Below are positions 36,099 to 48,010 of a stretch of DNA of 64,000 nucleotides, one piece after another; the stretch's first letter is position 1; every line of letters begins with the position of its first letter. This stretch comes from Acanthaster planci. Taxonomy: Eukaryota > Echinodermata > Asteroidea > Valvatida > Acanthasteridae. The stretch lies in the NCBI RefSeq assembly GCF_001949145.1, contig NW_019091387.1:703023-767022 (forward strand). Reading direction: 5' to 3'. Below the pieces are notes generated by a model, which saw only the letters and a program-made list of their open reading frames with translations, had not been told where the DNA came from and made no database searches. Position numbers and translations under genes: made by a program.

Positions 36099-36194
36099 CG
36101 ATTTGCTCGCCGCCTTGCGACAACGGAGGGAACTGCACATCACCCAATGTCTGCAACTGCCCAGCAAGTTACATTGGGAATACCTGCAGTGAAC
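36099..36194 (+). CDS. EGF-like exon (CDNGG type), copy 4
   Basis: A 96-nt phase 1-1 exon between GTTTTTCAG and GTAAGT. It reads ICSPPCDNGGNCTSPNVC, then NCPASYIGNTCSE, with six cysteines. NCT is a possible N-glycosylation sequon by itself. It corresponds in position to the exon at 158-253 of copy 1 and the relic at 7387 of copy 2. Confidence 0.87.
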
Positions 36195-36303
36195 GTAAGT
36201 TACGGACGAAAGGCGAAACTATTCCACGATAGGGGTCTTTAATGTGATGTAACATTATTCCATCGATTAGGCTAAGGCAATATAGTGACGATTGCTTGTC
36301 CAG

Positions 36304-36385
36304 GGAGTGATTTGTTCCCAGAGGGCACTGCGCTTCATCCAATGCCTGCCAATGTCCCACTGCTTATGCGGGGTATACGTGAATT
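36304..36385 (+). pseudogene. Decayed EGF exon inside copy 4
   Basis: Sequence such as GTGATTTGTTCCC, CACTGCGCTTCATCCAATG and TGCCAATGTCCCACTGCTTA is clearly derived from the neighbouring EGF exon class. It has an internal deletion, and the donor GAACGTAAGT has become GAATTGAAGT. It is probably skipped: the flanking exons are both phase 1-1 and join in frame without it. Confidence 0.65.
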
Positions 36386-36505
36386 GAAGTAATAATTTTG
36401 GGGAAAAAAACGCCCCAGTAGGCCTATGTTTCACAAGTCGGGGCTTAAGTCGGTGGCATAATTTACGCCGGATCTAAATGGGCTGCACGGCTTTTGTTTC
36501 GGCAG

Positions 36506-36601
36506 CGATTTGTTCACCGCCTTGCAAGAACGGCGGGCAGTGTGTGGCTCCTAACGTCTGCAAAAGCCACTGCGGTTCCCGTGGGATTACCTTCAACAAA
36601 G
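36506..36601 (+). CDS. Last EGF-like exon, copy 4, with two cysteines replaced
   Basis: A 96-nt phase 1-1 exon between TTTCGGCAG and GTAGGT. It reads ICSPPCKNGGQCVAPNVC, then KSHCGSRGITFNKG. Against copy 1 (ECRCGFRGITCNEG) the fifth and sixth EGF cysteines are Ser and Phe, while the extra cysteine peculiar to this EGF type is retained. Loss of both partners of the C5-C6 bond removes the C-terminal loop of the domain. The reading frame and splice sites are intact, so the exon is probably used but encodes a modified fold with an odd cysteine. Confidence 0.8.
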
Positions 36602-37430
36602 GTAGGTTTGAGTGATGGACATAGGAATGATGGGTGGAGTGGCCAGGGTTTTACGGAGGGGGAAGGGGCAGCAAAGCACCTGACAACGACAAACTGGCAA
36701 AGCATTAACGGTAGAAGTATAAATTCCTTCTGTTCTGTTTCTGTCCTGTTGGAGGGGTGATCATTAGGTGCAAATGTAACAAATGCTGCAACAATGCAAT
36801 ATCTATTCATATCCAGCAAGAGCGGAATTACACTAAAGGAGGAAACCTACTGCTCCAAGTGGGGTCACATCAGATGCTGTATTTCTGAAGCGAGTGTTAT
36901 GGAGGTGTTGCATGGTAGACATCTTGCAGGGCAAAGTTCTTCTGTACGACAGGGAAAACTCCTCGATGTATGCCCTTCGGAACAAAAGCACTGGCTTGCA
37001 AGATGACAGCCATATAAACCCTCTTTTACGGCTCATACTCGAAGACACCGTACTTCCAACCAACATCACCAAAAGCGCGTCTTTTGCTACACAGCATTTT
37101 GGGCATACAACGTGCATGTTCCTTGTCAGGCTTGAGAGGAGGCTATAGTCTTCACGCGTCGCGGAGGCCTCCCCGGTTGAAATTTCAAAATGTACATGTA
37201 CTTCCCTTTGAAAAATTCCTGCAGATCCAGGAATTCGCAAAAAAACATGAATTTTCCAGGAATAAAGTAGGTTCGAACTGAAAGCAAATATTTACCGATT
37301 TGGGAGATTGTACCGTGTATAAAATGACAATAAAGTTTCCAATGTCTGGGCAAGCTGCAGAGAAAAATCCACTTTTCTCATCTACTCAAAAATAAGTAGC
37401 TGAAATGGTATACTTTATTATAATTTCCAG
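36602..37430 (+). other. Last intron of copy 4
   Basis: An 829-nt intron equivalent to 461-1389 of copy 1. Includes overlapping chance ORFs on both strands and a TACATGTACTT block near 37190; no exon recognised. Confidence 0.6.
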
Positions 37431-37681
37431 GCCTGTCCGCCATGGACGTAGCCAGTGAGAAGTGCCTCCGAGGTCACGTGATCGGAACCGTCCTGGTACC
37501 CCAGCCAGTCATGTGTGCTTTTGCCTGCCTCCGAAACACCCGCTGTAAATCCATGAATTACTACCCGGTTAAACGTTTGTGTGAGCTGAATAAGGTCAGT
37601 GCCGACGGTGCGGGCACTAGCGACTGGTTTCACGCGGTGGATTGTGTTTTTTATCGCTCACAAAATGTACTAATCGGTTAG
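37431..37681 (+). CDS. PAN/Apple-like terminal exon, copy 4
   Basis: Enters in phase 1 after TAATTTCCAG and ends at TAG 37679-37681. It reads GLSAMDVASEKCLRGHVIGT and then through MCAFACLRNTRCKSMNYY, VKRLCELN and DWFHAVDCVFY, carrying six cysteines in PAN/Apple spacing. The tail RSQNVLIG extends seven residues beyond the stop position of copy 1, because TCATAA there is TCACAA here. No membrane anchor follows, so the product is predicted to be secreted. Confidence 0.87.
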
Positions 37682-40600
37682 CATGAAGTTCATGAGAATC
37701 TGTAAATTGATCTCATTGCTTGTTTTCTTTCTTGTAATTAAGCAGTCAAAATGGAAACTGAAACTAATTGAAGAGGTACTGTGATGGCGAATGCTTTTAT
37801 GATTGAATGTACTATTGTTTTTGCGTAAAAGTCATGCAAGTTTTGCAGTGGCGTATTGGGGGAGAGCAACTTGCCCCCGGACGGATATTTAAAAATAATA
37901 CTTCAAAGGTGAATTGGAAAGAGAGGGGTACAGTGATTTATCAAATATTAGCAGCAAAGCCCTCAGAAAACAACACCAGCACGTGAAAGTAAAGATGTTG
38001 GGACCGTGAGTAAGGCTTTTGATATTCCTCCCCCAACATCATGTTGAATGAGCCTGTGAAGCGGCATTCGCTTTTGAATTTGCCCCCCCCCACACCAAAA
38101 GCTGGACACGCCTCTGATAATCGTAGCTTAGCAACAATTCAAGATGTAACTGCGTCTGGTAACTTCTAATTTGCTACTGCACAGCAGTTGATCATCAAGG
38201 GGTCAGGAGGTTTAAACTCCCTGGTAGGTCGCAAAACGGTGGAAATTAAACGAGAGAATAACTGCTGCTCTTGAACCTGCCCCTCCCACGGTTGCGGCAA
38301 ATCTGGATCCACCCCTGTTGTTACGTTGTACCAAATACCGAACAAACGGTTTGGCAAGTCACTGAAAACACCACTGCAGCGGCAGAGTTTAATGCAGACC
38401 ACCTAGGTGACGTCAAGGTTGTTTCAGTTGCAGTCAATTAATCTGATTGCAATATCAAATTGAATAATTTACATTTTAGTGTGCATATGCAATAAAAACG
38501 GTATTCATTTTTCCTTACGGAGACAGTACAATCTAAAAATTTAGCACCAGTTCAGGACAGGGCTGGGGAAACGCCGCAAAAACACTACACAAAAAGCAAT
38601 TAGCCTGTGGAAAACCATCAATTAAAATAAAAGTCTGAAGAACATCTGTGTAGAGCCGTTAATTATTCATTCACCGTAGAAACAGCTACACTGACAGACT
38701 AAAGCGCAGCCCTGAGTATCATGTACAAGAAGATGATCTTACCCTATGACCTGCTGGTGTGTCATTTCCAATTCTGTGCACCGTTCGTTTGTTTAGAATT
38801 GATTGATGATTTGTGTTTCCTGGCTCGCAGAACTCATGTTCCCCCAAAGTATGGATTTTTTTTCAACATTTGCATGTACAGTGATATTCATAGTTTAGCT
38901 GAATGCAACACTTACATTATAACGCATTATCGTTATGAAAGTTATCTATAATGTATATTAACCTGACAGCCGCTCATGTTTGCTCGTATTGTGAACAAAG
39001 ATTGATTTATCGAAAGAAATCCTTTATTCGATCCATGTAGTTGGTGCTCATGGCAATGTGCCATGGTGAAACAATTGTTATTACGGCAACCATTATTTAC
39101 AATTCCGTCGGACGGCACACAAGAAAGCCGGCAAACCAAATACATGTACCGTGCATGTATATTGCATTTTGAAGATTCGCAATGATCATGGGTTCAAAGT
39201 AAAACATATATCTGTCTGTAAAAGATTTTGGGGAGATTTTCTTATGATAGACGCTCCGGGTGGGTTATGCCACTCACGGACTCTATCTTTATGAACATAC
39301 CTCAGAAAAAACACTATATACCGATATGGAAAAACTAAAAAGAAATCGATTGTCTACAAATTGAAGAATGCAGCTACGGATTAAAATGTTAACTTGAGTC
39401 ACAGGAAACAACTTCGTTTAAAAAAAGAAACCCTTGTTTATCCTTATGACATTGCGTAGAATGCAGGTGCAATACAAGCGTATTTGGGCTGCAATTAAGA
39501 AAATAATATTTTGAGCTTTTAAAAACATTTTCAGGATTCTCAGAGCTAGCGACAAAAGTAATTAAATCAACGCACGTTTTGATGAGCAGTTTTAGAAATG
39601 ACTTTCAACTTCAACATACACTGCAAAACATCCAAATTGGGATGCCAAAGCCTGATTCAAATCTTGCTCTTGTGTGAATAAGAATTAGTCGCTTGCTTTG
39701 TGTGACGCCTAATTGGTTCATTCATTCTAACAATCGACCCAGAACCAGTAAAAAATAGGCACAGGTTCGACATATTACTGCATTGCTTTAAGGAAGACCT
39801 TTATTAAAAGAAACGACCATAGCGCAGGGTTAATGCTTGTTATATCCTTTCTTTTCACCCGATTGTGTGAAACATGAAAAGTTGAATTTGTTATATTTAT
39901 TTTGCACATACAGTAATAGCTATTTCTCTCCTTTTAATTTTGCTTAAAATAACACACTCCTTTTAATGATATCGTTTCTTTTAATAAATGTCGTTTTTAT
40001 TGAAATGCTTTGTAAACAGAACTGCCTAATTTACCCTTTCATACAGCTTTTTGACACTAGATAGGTATACGACGTAGTTGTCATTCAGGAATGGACAATT
40101 TTCAAAGTCGTTTTTTTTCTCTAGAGAAAGATTCCACAGCCATAAGCCTTAACCTAAGTTGGTATTGGAACCTTTAGTTTTCTGTGCTTTCATGTTTAGA
40201 CGGCAGCCACGATCATCTTCACGCACCGGTGGAAAAGCAATTAAAAGACACACAAAACAGCTCATTACCTGAAATATGGTCTGCTCTTTTCACGTCGTAG
40301 TCGTGTTGTATTTTCCAACAAGTGGCTGCTAAAGCTATGGCTGGCCTTCTGTACAAAAGTAAAAGAATTATTCACAAAGTATTAAAACTCCCACACAACT
40401 ATCGGAACACCAGATAATAATACGCGTAGGCCTACATGTACTACGAAGTACTAAAAGCAAAGACAATACTATTTAAAATCATTGCGACAAATATCCATTT
40501 TGAGCAAATTGGAGGTAAAACTGGAAAGAAACCAAAGGTGGTATTTCTGCAAGTTTTGACCGCCCATACAAGTTGTAGGTAAAATGAGAGTGGTCTGTGT

Positions 40601-43600
40601 ACAATCGCGCCGTTGGTTGTCATGGTAACTGAAGCGGCAGCCGCCAACATACCGGAACCACGCGCATCATAGGCACGTTACTTTACGACAGGCTCAGTGT
40701 TAACCACGAACAAGTCATGATCCAGAACCGACTTCCCAAAGGGAACCAATTTTTGGAGGGTGATTTGAGAATTTGTTTTATGTAACCTTCATGACCTCTC
40801 TTAGGAATGAGGCTGAATTGGGGATCGTTTGTACACATCTTGGAGAAGAAAATCCATAACATACCGGTAGTCCTCGAAATGATCTTTCGTGTTTTTGTTA
40901 AGGGTGGGGTTAGTTGGCCCTCGTTTCTCTTCTAAATTTACACTGATTTACACTGAGGGTACTTAATCAAACGTGAATCTTGCACGTTTTGAGGACTGTT
41001 CTCGAGTGTGACCCCCTACCCCATCTGTGGCAAAGGGAGAGGCAGTGTTGACTCAGGTCTGAACACAGCTCCAATTAATGTGCACTTCAACCGATGAAAG
41101 GATTAAGTGCTTAACATGAGGCCAGGCATCCAGTATAGTCCCACACAGACAATCCAGCATCACTGCAAAACAAAATCCATGAAATACAGCATATTAAACG
41201 GCGAAGTCAAAGGAAGATTAAACTGATCAACTTGAATTTTTTTTTCTTTTCAATCACTTTCTGGATGACAATTTTTTGAAACTTTGAAAAATGGTTTGTT
41301 TGTAGCAAGTGGTTTTTATCCACGGTCATGGAATTATGGCAAACATCAAATGTAAAATGTTAACTTTGTTTAAAATGTGCCATAAGAGGGCAATTTTGTA
41401 TGTTACTACGTCAGCAGTCTTTGCATAATTACTGATCTGTTTACGTCAAAGTGGCGTCAAAAGGGGGAAATATATGGACTGGTTTACGCAAGGACGTCAT
41501 TCCATATTAGTATCTTAAAGTGTTTGGGAAGATTCTGACTGATGTATTGATTACAGTTTTTTTTTGAAGATTTGAAAAGTACCGGAATATTGAGCTTTCA
41601 CTAATCTGAGAGGAAAGTGAGAAGGTGAACACCAAACCTGTATTAGCTTATGAGATCCTGTAGATAGAAAAATGGACATTGTGAAAAAACAAACTGGAAT
41701 CACTTGACATTTGATACGTGATGACATCATCGCGACGTCGTCCGTGTACGCACATCCGGGAATTAAGTTTGACGTGTGTGTCAAGTTTCAAGTGCATGCA
41801 GCATGCTGTCTCGGAGAAAAGCCGTGGAGAATTATCCTCCAGGGTATTCTATTTCGAAGGGGACTAAAGTCCGACATTTAACGAGGGAAGCCTCCACGAG
41901 GCGTGAAGACTAGTTTCCTCTCGAGACTGGCAATAATTTCATCTTCCGTAGGAGTGTGCATAGTGTGTCCCTAACCGGTCGTATAATACAGAAACAGTGC
42001 AGAAGGGCATAGTATACGGTGACACTGCTTCTTGGTGGCGCTCTTCCGTGGGCTGTAACTACAGGTATACGATCACTTGGCTACAGCTTGAAATGACACA
42101 CGACTCAATGGGAAGTAACTACAGCCGCGTTGGTCATTTCAAGCCGCAGCGAAGTCATTCAGACACGGTTCATAGCTGATTTTTTCGTGGGACAAAAGTG
42201 CCAAAGTGACTGATGGGTTAATTTTTTCCTCGAAACAGACATCCCTGTGTAAGGTACTATTACGTGCAACAGTCATCTTCGGCAGTGCAGAGTTATGTAG
42301 AATTTGGTTTAATCTTCGATTGCAATGCATACAGATTAGCCATAGATTTTGCCCAGAAACTGTCAGAGGGAAACCGTACGTGCAAAGAGGCACAAAATTT
42401 AGGCACCAGTATTTTCACCCCCCCCCCCGAGTTCTTTTGTTTCCGCCGTTTTTCAATTTCCCTGGTAAAAATTGTGACGCGTGTCCAGACGTCAACCGGT
42501 TCACATACAAAACGTCCGTAGCGTATCAGGTGTCACCCGTGGCCATATGTGGGTTTTTTTGGCCAATGATGCAAGGAGTCGCTAGTTGGCAGTCAGCCTA
42601 CCTCCTAATGAGCGTTACTGGCACTTCCACTTGCCCATGACAATGCTCGGGGGAGCGCATGTGATTTGCGAGTACAAACGAGATTACAGTGACACGTATC
42701 CCTTTCAAAGTGACAAGAAGGTCATTTCTTCTTTCATGGGCCAAACATGAGATGGTGAGGAGAGATAGTCTGCTCATCAGCCATGGTCTGTCAAAATAAA
42801 GGAGCCAGTATTCACGATTGATTTTATCACGGAACTATTAAACACCAGGAGTTAGAATAAAGTCCCTACAGACCGTAATCCGATTAACTGCTCCAGTGGG
42901 CTCCACAGACAAAGCGCAGTTACTTGCCCCGGTATTGAAGACCCTCGACATTCTTGTACGCGGTGATCTATACAGGTATCGCAACCGTCAGGTATCTGGT
43001 AACCCACATACTCGCCGTGTTTCGCTGCGGCATACTGGAATAAATAAATGGTGGAAATGATGCACGAAGAAGATGCGCAGTTCTCTTTTGTAGTCCTTAG
43101 GAGTCAGCGGGTGATTCCCGCAAATGCGCTCGAAAATTTTGTTCCCTACCGCCGGAACCACAAAATGTCATAACTGACTTTAAAAGCTTCTGACTTTTTG
43201 CCAAATAACCATCGCCGATTCGTAATTTTTGAGCACATTTAATTTAATAATTTTACGAAGTATGAACGTGCGAAAACAAAATATTTTGAGTGCACCTGAC
43301 CATTTTGCAATGGTATGAAAATCCTAAACTTGATTTGTTTGAAGAAGATACAACTACCTTTCTTACCAATTTGATTTAAGTTAAGCCAGTCCAGATTTTC
43401 ATCCATTTGAAACCTGTTTTTTATGAACCCAATTACTCAAATAAAAAGACCAATATTTATGTCGAACAGTTCTCGAAAAAAGATCACAGAGGCACATTTT
43501 TTAAGAATATGAAATTGATACCTTAGCTTCCCATTTATTAAAACTTACTACATTTTAAAAGACAAAATAATGTAAATCACAATTTGTAAGATGCCACTAC

Positions 43601-44320
43601 CTAGCTCATTTCGTATGCATCGTGGTAAATGGAAGGGCATTTTTCGTGGCTGCGCGCTAACAGTTGGGATTTTTTCAACCTTATCTGTTTTGTAAATGTG
43701 GTTTTGCTTCCTAGGAAATCGGTTTACCTAAACAAAGAAGGTCTTTAACCCCAGCTCTTTTGTGTATGATGTGGGCTCCCCAGTTCAATTCTAATTACTG
43801 AAGATAAAGGCAAATCCGGATTACAGCTAGTCTGGCGGGGTCCAAACAGCGTCAGCATACAGGATGTTATTAATACGTCAACTGCTAAGATAAAAGGGAA
43901 TTGTTAATTAAACGAATGTACACCCCGATTGTGTGTTTACACGTCATTCTGCGCCAAGTGCTTAAAAAGATAATCACTTACATAAGTTTTTTATACAAGT
44001 ACAACCTACCACAGTGCTTTACAGAACCGCATGCGACACGTGCTGTCCTGGCTGTAAGAAAGATACCTCAAAACAATACCTCATAGGTTAAGAGCAAAGT
44101 GGGCACCTTAACGCAGTGTTGATAGTGCAACTTGAGCTTGTTCGTGACACTGCCTGAAAAGAAAAAGAAATTACTTACAGTGACGCGCACACTACATCTT
44201 AAAACAGACGTCCGGCAATTTTCCACATTCAGTCAGGCGTTATTTTCACCTGACGATACCTGGAGTTGTCAAAGTAGAGAGCAAACTTATCACCGTCTTT
44301 TTGGGTTGTGTTTTGTTTTG
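37682..44320. other. 3' flank of copy 4 and spacer; no gene seen
   Basis: 38170-38310 matches the flank of copy 3 and 39190-40190 the flank of copy 1. Beyond this I see only short chance ORFs (for example 42206-42640) lacking any family signature. Confidence 0.45.
39190..40190 (+). repeat. 3' flank block of copy 4, paralogous to 2761-3440
   Basis: Shares ordered short matches with the flank of copy 1, including AAAACATCC near 39625, CTTGCTCTTGTGTGAATAAG (cf. TTTGCTCTCGCTTTATAATA) and AGTTGGTATTG near 40155. Indicates block duplication. Confidence 0.5.
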
Positions 44321-44329
44321 ATCATTTAG

Positions 44330-44595
44330 CGATAGATTCACCAAAAATTTGTGCAAATGGCGGGCAAATGTGCGTGTCTCCTAGTGTTTGTCAGTGCCTA
44401 ACGGGTTTTATGGGGACTACCTGCAACCATAGAGGAAGGACACAGAAGGAGTTGTATCTCTGGCACTTCAAAATATTTAATGATGGTCGCTGCCGAGTCA
44501 GACAAATAATAGAAAACATTCAAAAAGTGCCTGATTACTGCCTGCATCTTAGCGAGCGAGCTATAGCCGGACAAGCTGGCCCAGTAAAATCCTAG
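44330..44595 (+). CDS. Solitary EGF-like exon with an open C-terminal extension
   Basis: After an acceptor-like GATCATTTAG the frame reads IDSPKICANGGQMCVSPSVC, then QCLTGFMGTTCNH. This is an EGF module related to the array but lacking the first cysteine (ICSPxxC is IDSPKIC) and two residues longer. Where the other EGF exons have a GT donor, this one reads on (RGRTQKELYLWHF..) for 54 residues to a stop at 44593-44595, just before TAGCAATAC. It could be a terminal exon of an unseen gene or a detached, decaying EGF exon. No EMI or PAN exon is found nearby. Confidence 0.5.
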
Positions 44596-47500
44596 CAATA
44601 CTTGTGGTTTTTGTTTGCAATTAAATAAAAATTATTGCTGTGACCTGGAAATAGAGAGAGAAAAATCTCTGATATTAGACCTACTTTTGCCATCCTAAAT
44701 AAACTGTTTAAATTTTGATGCATTGTTCCATTACCCATGCAAAGTATGTATTTTTTTTGTCTTCCCTCCAATACATCAGTATTCAAAGACTTGATAAAAA
44801 TTGGGCTGAAGACTGGCCAACAAAATGTTGACTTTTACTGGAAAGCCAAGTTCATAAGTAACAAAATGCGCTATTTCATCACAGGAAGTGATCGTGGGAT
44901 CTCATAAAATACTCCTTTGTGCAAATGCCATAATAAAAATGATTCAAACAAAACACAAAATCTTGTAAACAACCAGGCTATTCAGTCCCAAAATAACTCC
45001 AGAAGAAAGCACTCATTAAGGGCAATGACTGCACATATAGCTTTAGCGCACACAGCATAATGCAAGTAACTGTGCAAGCATTAAATTTGATGTTGTCATG
45101 AGATCATATCAAGCACCAACAAATGCATGAATATTCATTCTCCTATACCTCAGTGCACAAAGTTTTCAGGTTGTAGATTACCAGCGACAAATTGCGACGA
45201 CGATGATAGGGTACAAGGGGTCTCGTGGTTGTGAAACAGATGGTGCGTAGCAAGTGTTCGAGGCGCTGTGGCTACGGACATACCAGGCATGCCAGAAAGC
45301 GGTAACTAGCCAGATGTCAAAGGCCGGGCAGTTCAAACTCCTAAAATTCTCTTTTGTTAAAACAGCGGTGGCTTGTTGGATCCGCTGCGTTGGGTGCCCG
45401 AAGGTCAGGGCGTTCACCGATCGAGCTTTCCCAACGCATCTGGCGCCCCCTCTTGACCGATTACTTTAGTAGTATGCTCAAAACCAGCCCTCGGCCATAA
45501 GTGACAGGAAACTACCTTCTCTGCCGAGTCTGTTGAATATTATGTTCCATATTATGTTCTGAAATCACATTCTTTTTGCTTGTTCATACAGATCAATACT
45601 AAAATGTCACCAACAGAGTCTTTAGAGTGAACCATCAATGACCATATTACGTGTTTTGCATTTTGTTGGATGTTTTACGGAGATATTTTTTACAAATATG
45701 TCATTGTATACTTGGGGCAGAGTATTTAGTTTAGCTCAGCACCTCGGCTTACAATACATATTTCATGTGCAAAGATGTTCTAGCAAGGAATAGCACTTAA
45801 AACTGACGTTGATATCGGTAATGTTAGATGCAAGTTACACAGAGAACTTACGGATGGTAAATTTCAGTGTGTATACAATTACGAGAAATTTTTGTTCTTT
45901 CCTCCTACAGAACAAAGTGCAGGATACATTTTTATTTTCGGTACGTTATCTTATGCTGCTTGTAACTTAATGCAAACAACATACCACATGACATCAAAAC
46001 AGTCGATGACTGGTTAAAACGTGATGAGACTTTGAAAAATAATGTAAGAAATAATACAAAGGTGTTTCCAAACACTTGGGCTTGTCGATTGGAGCATTAT
46101 TTGACTTCATCTCCATTTACAAGAAAGTTTGTGAATGTTTTTAGTGACTTGAAAGTGAAAGGTAGCTTTATCCTTGCGCATGTTTGCAATGGTAATTTTT
46201 ATTTTTTTTTATCGTTCCGAAAAGGAGAGCAACTGCAGACCTATTTGTGGCGTGTGTCAAATGCAGTATGTCATTAACTACAGATGTATGCACTCCGGAA
46301 GCTCTTTTAGCAGTAACTGTGTCCCGCTGGTTCACGAACGAATATATGAAACGCAAGCTTGCAGTCGCATCGCTACTAATAAAATGAACACTTCCAACCA
46401 ACATGGTTCTTTTAAACCGATGAGGGGGTGCTCTTGCTCAGGGCAGATATGCATGGAAGTTGGGTCGGGGATATTTTGTTTACTGCTTCACTGCATCCAC
46501 AGTGAACCTCAGGCAAACAGAGCTATATCAGCAGGAGAAATTTAGAAAAACAAGCGCGAATCGGAGAACGGGGAAACTAAAGCTAGGCAGAGAATAAGAG
46601 CAGCCATGGAACCTTGTAAATCTACAACTCCTTCGTACGTGGCCCCCGATATAACATTCACCCATCATTGATTTTTTTTCATGCCAGAAGCAGAGAGACG
46701 GGAAACATGCATTCTGTCTGTGTCTACATTAGGTCAATCCACCTGTCTTGTCAGGCAATACCAGAGATTTCTCCGATGAATCCGTATATCCGGGCAGGCT
46801 TGCTCTTTCCGGGCTTTCGTTTCCCGCCCCCTCGTGCCCCGGAGCTGGCGGGGTAAGGACGCACTAGAGTTCGCCGGATCGTTGCCGGTGTCTTACCCCT
46901 ATATACCCATCGTCCCCCCACCCGCCGCTGACTGATGGCCGGCGACGAGCTCGAGTGACCGCAGATGACGCACGACATGTCGAAACGGTCGCGTGCCTTA
47001 CCTAAGCCCACATATATTCAGGAAGCCTGGGCGGGGAAGCTCGTGCTATCCCGGGAGGAATCGCATCACACGGTAGAACAGATCGCTCATCTAAGTGAAT
47101 TTCGGTGTTTGCACTTGTTTGGAGTCGGGAGGGTTTCAATATTTGACTCAGCTTTCGTGGGCTGTCAATCGATGTAAATGTTCGCGGTCTTAAAAGCGTG
47201 CATCCCAGGTGAGAGCGAATGTGCTTCATATTCATAGGGACTTCAGACCCGTTTTGGGCCCTTTCACTTGACGATGATCCCGTGTTCGATTTCACCGTCG
47301 AAGACTAGGCTTACAGAACGAGACCTATTTCTGAGGTACTCATATAACACAATTCGTATAATGGACAAGACTCGAAAGCGTCTTTGTCTATGTACCATTA
47401 CGCATTAGGACGCTTTCAAGCAAGTGTGAATGCTTCACGAAGTACTCACGAGGGCAGATACGAACCCAAACTTCTCTGGGGCCCGAAATGTTTTCCTCTT

Positions 47501-48000
47501 AGGGGGTGGCTCCCATTGGCCTCCAGATCCACAAGCGAGGACTTAAGTACCCCTTCATCAGTGACGATGAAAAAAAAAGAGATGGTACCGATAGAAGCCA
47601 ATTCCCTAGTGTGCTGTGATCTATAAAGTGTCATCTTGGCACGCAAACCAGTTCCCGCCCTTCCATTTAAGGTCTTAAAATATAGAATGGAGAGACCAGG
47701 TACCAGCCTATGGTACCTGAACTTCTTTCGCTTATAAAAACTGACTGCCATCATAAAGGCATCCTTTTTATATCCTACGGTTCTCATTTTTTTTCAATTG
47801 AGGGACGGTCGGTCGGTGGAAAAAAATACCCCCCCCCAAAAAAAAAATCCATGCTACTACCATATAGATAACTGAACAAACCAGGCAAAGTGCACTAAAT
47901 GTATGCTTGTTACTTGTTTTTATAATGAGTTCCATGAGTGCCTTTGTTTCTAGTTTTTGAGTACAGAGAAATATTTTTATTGGTGCACTACACAACGCCT
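44596..48000. other. Spacer with a GC-rich island at 46760-47110
   Basis: No supported gene. The part 46760-47110 is markedly GC- and CpG-rich (GGCCGGCGACGAGCTCGAG, GTCGAAACGGTCGCG), unlike the flanks. It could mark a promoter, but no adjoining exon is recognised. Confidence 0.35.
45178..45470 (-). repeat. Possible old tRNA-derived SINE
   Basis: On the minus strand AAGCTCGATCGGTGAACGCC resembles a tRNA A-box region and is followed by GGATCCAACAAGCC at the B-box distance, too degraded to be certain. The stretch is more GC-rich than its surroundings. Low confidence. Confidence 0.2.
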
Positions 48001-48010
48001 CGGTGGAGTC

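Larger units (their letters stand above)
28826..37681 (+). other. Copy 4 locus: complete signal peptide-EMI-EGF(n)-PAN gene
   Basis: The coding exons are 28826-28921, 32209-32313, 34302-34390, 34837-34932, 35045-gap, gap-35855, 36099-36194, 36506-36601 and 37431-37681, all + strand, GT-AG. Phases agree at every readable junction (split codons CA+A, AG+G, G+CG, C+CG, G+GC). The product would be roughly 340 residues or more, depending on exons in the gap. EMI plus EGF is the layout of MEGF10/PEAR1-like and EGFL7-like proteins, but a C-terminal PAN and no membrane segment set this apart. A role in extracellular adhesion, matrix or recognition is inference from domains only. Confidence 0.75.

Noticed and set aside
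158-37681. EGF exons as one giant multi-EGF gene spanning the whole array
   Set aside because: Each block has its own terminal PAN exon with stop, and copies 3 and 4 have their own signal-peptide exons, so these are separate tandem genes.
42206-42640. 144-codon + strand ORF as a gene
   Set aside because: No domain pattern, overlapping frames, a run of C bases inside it, and no linked exon; consistent with chance.
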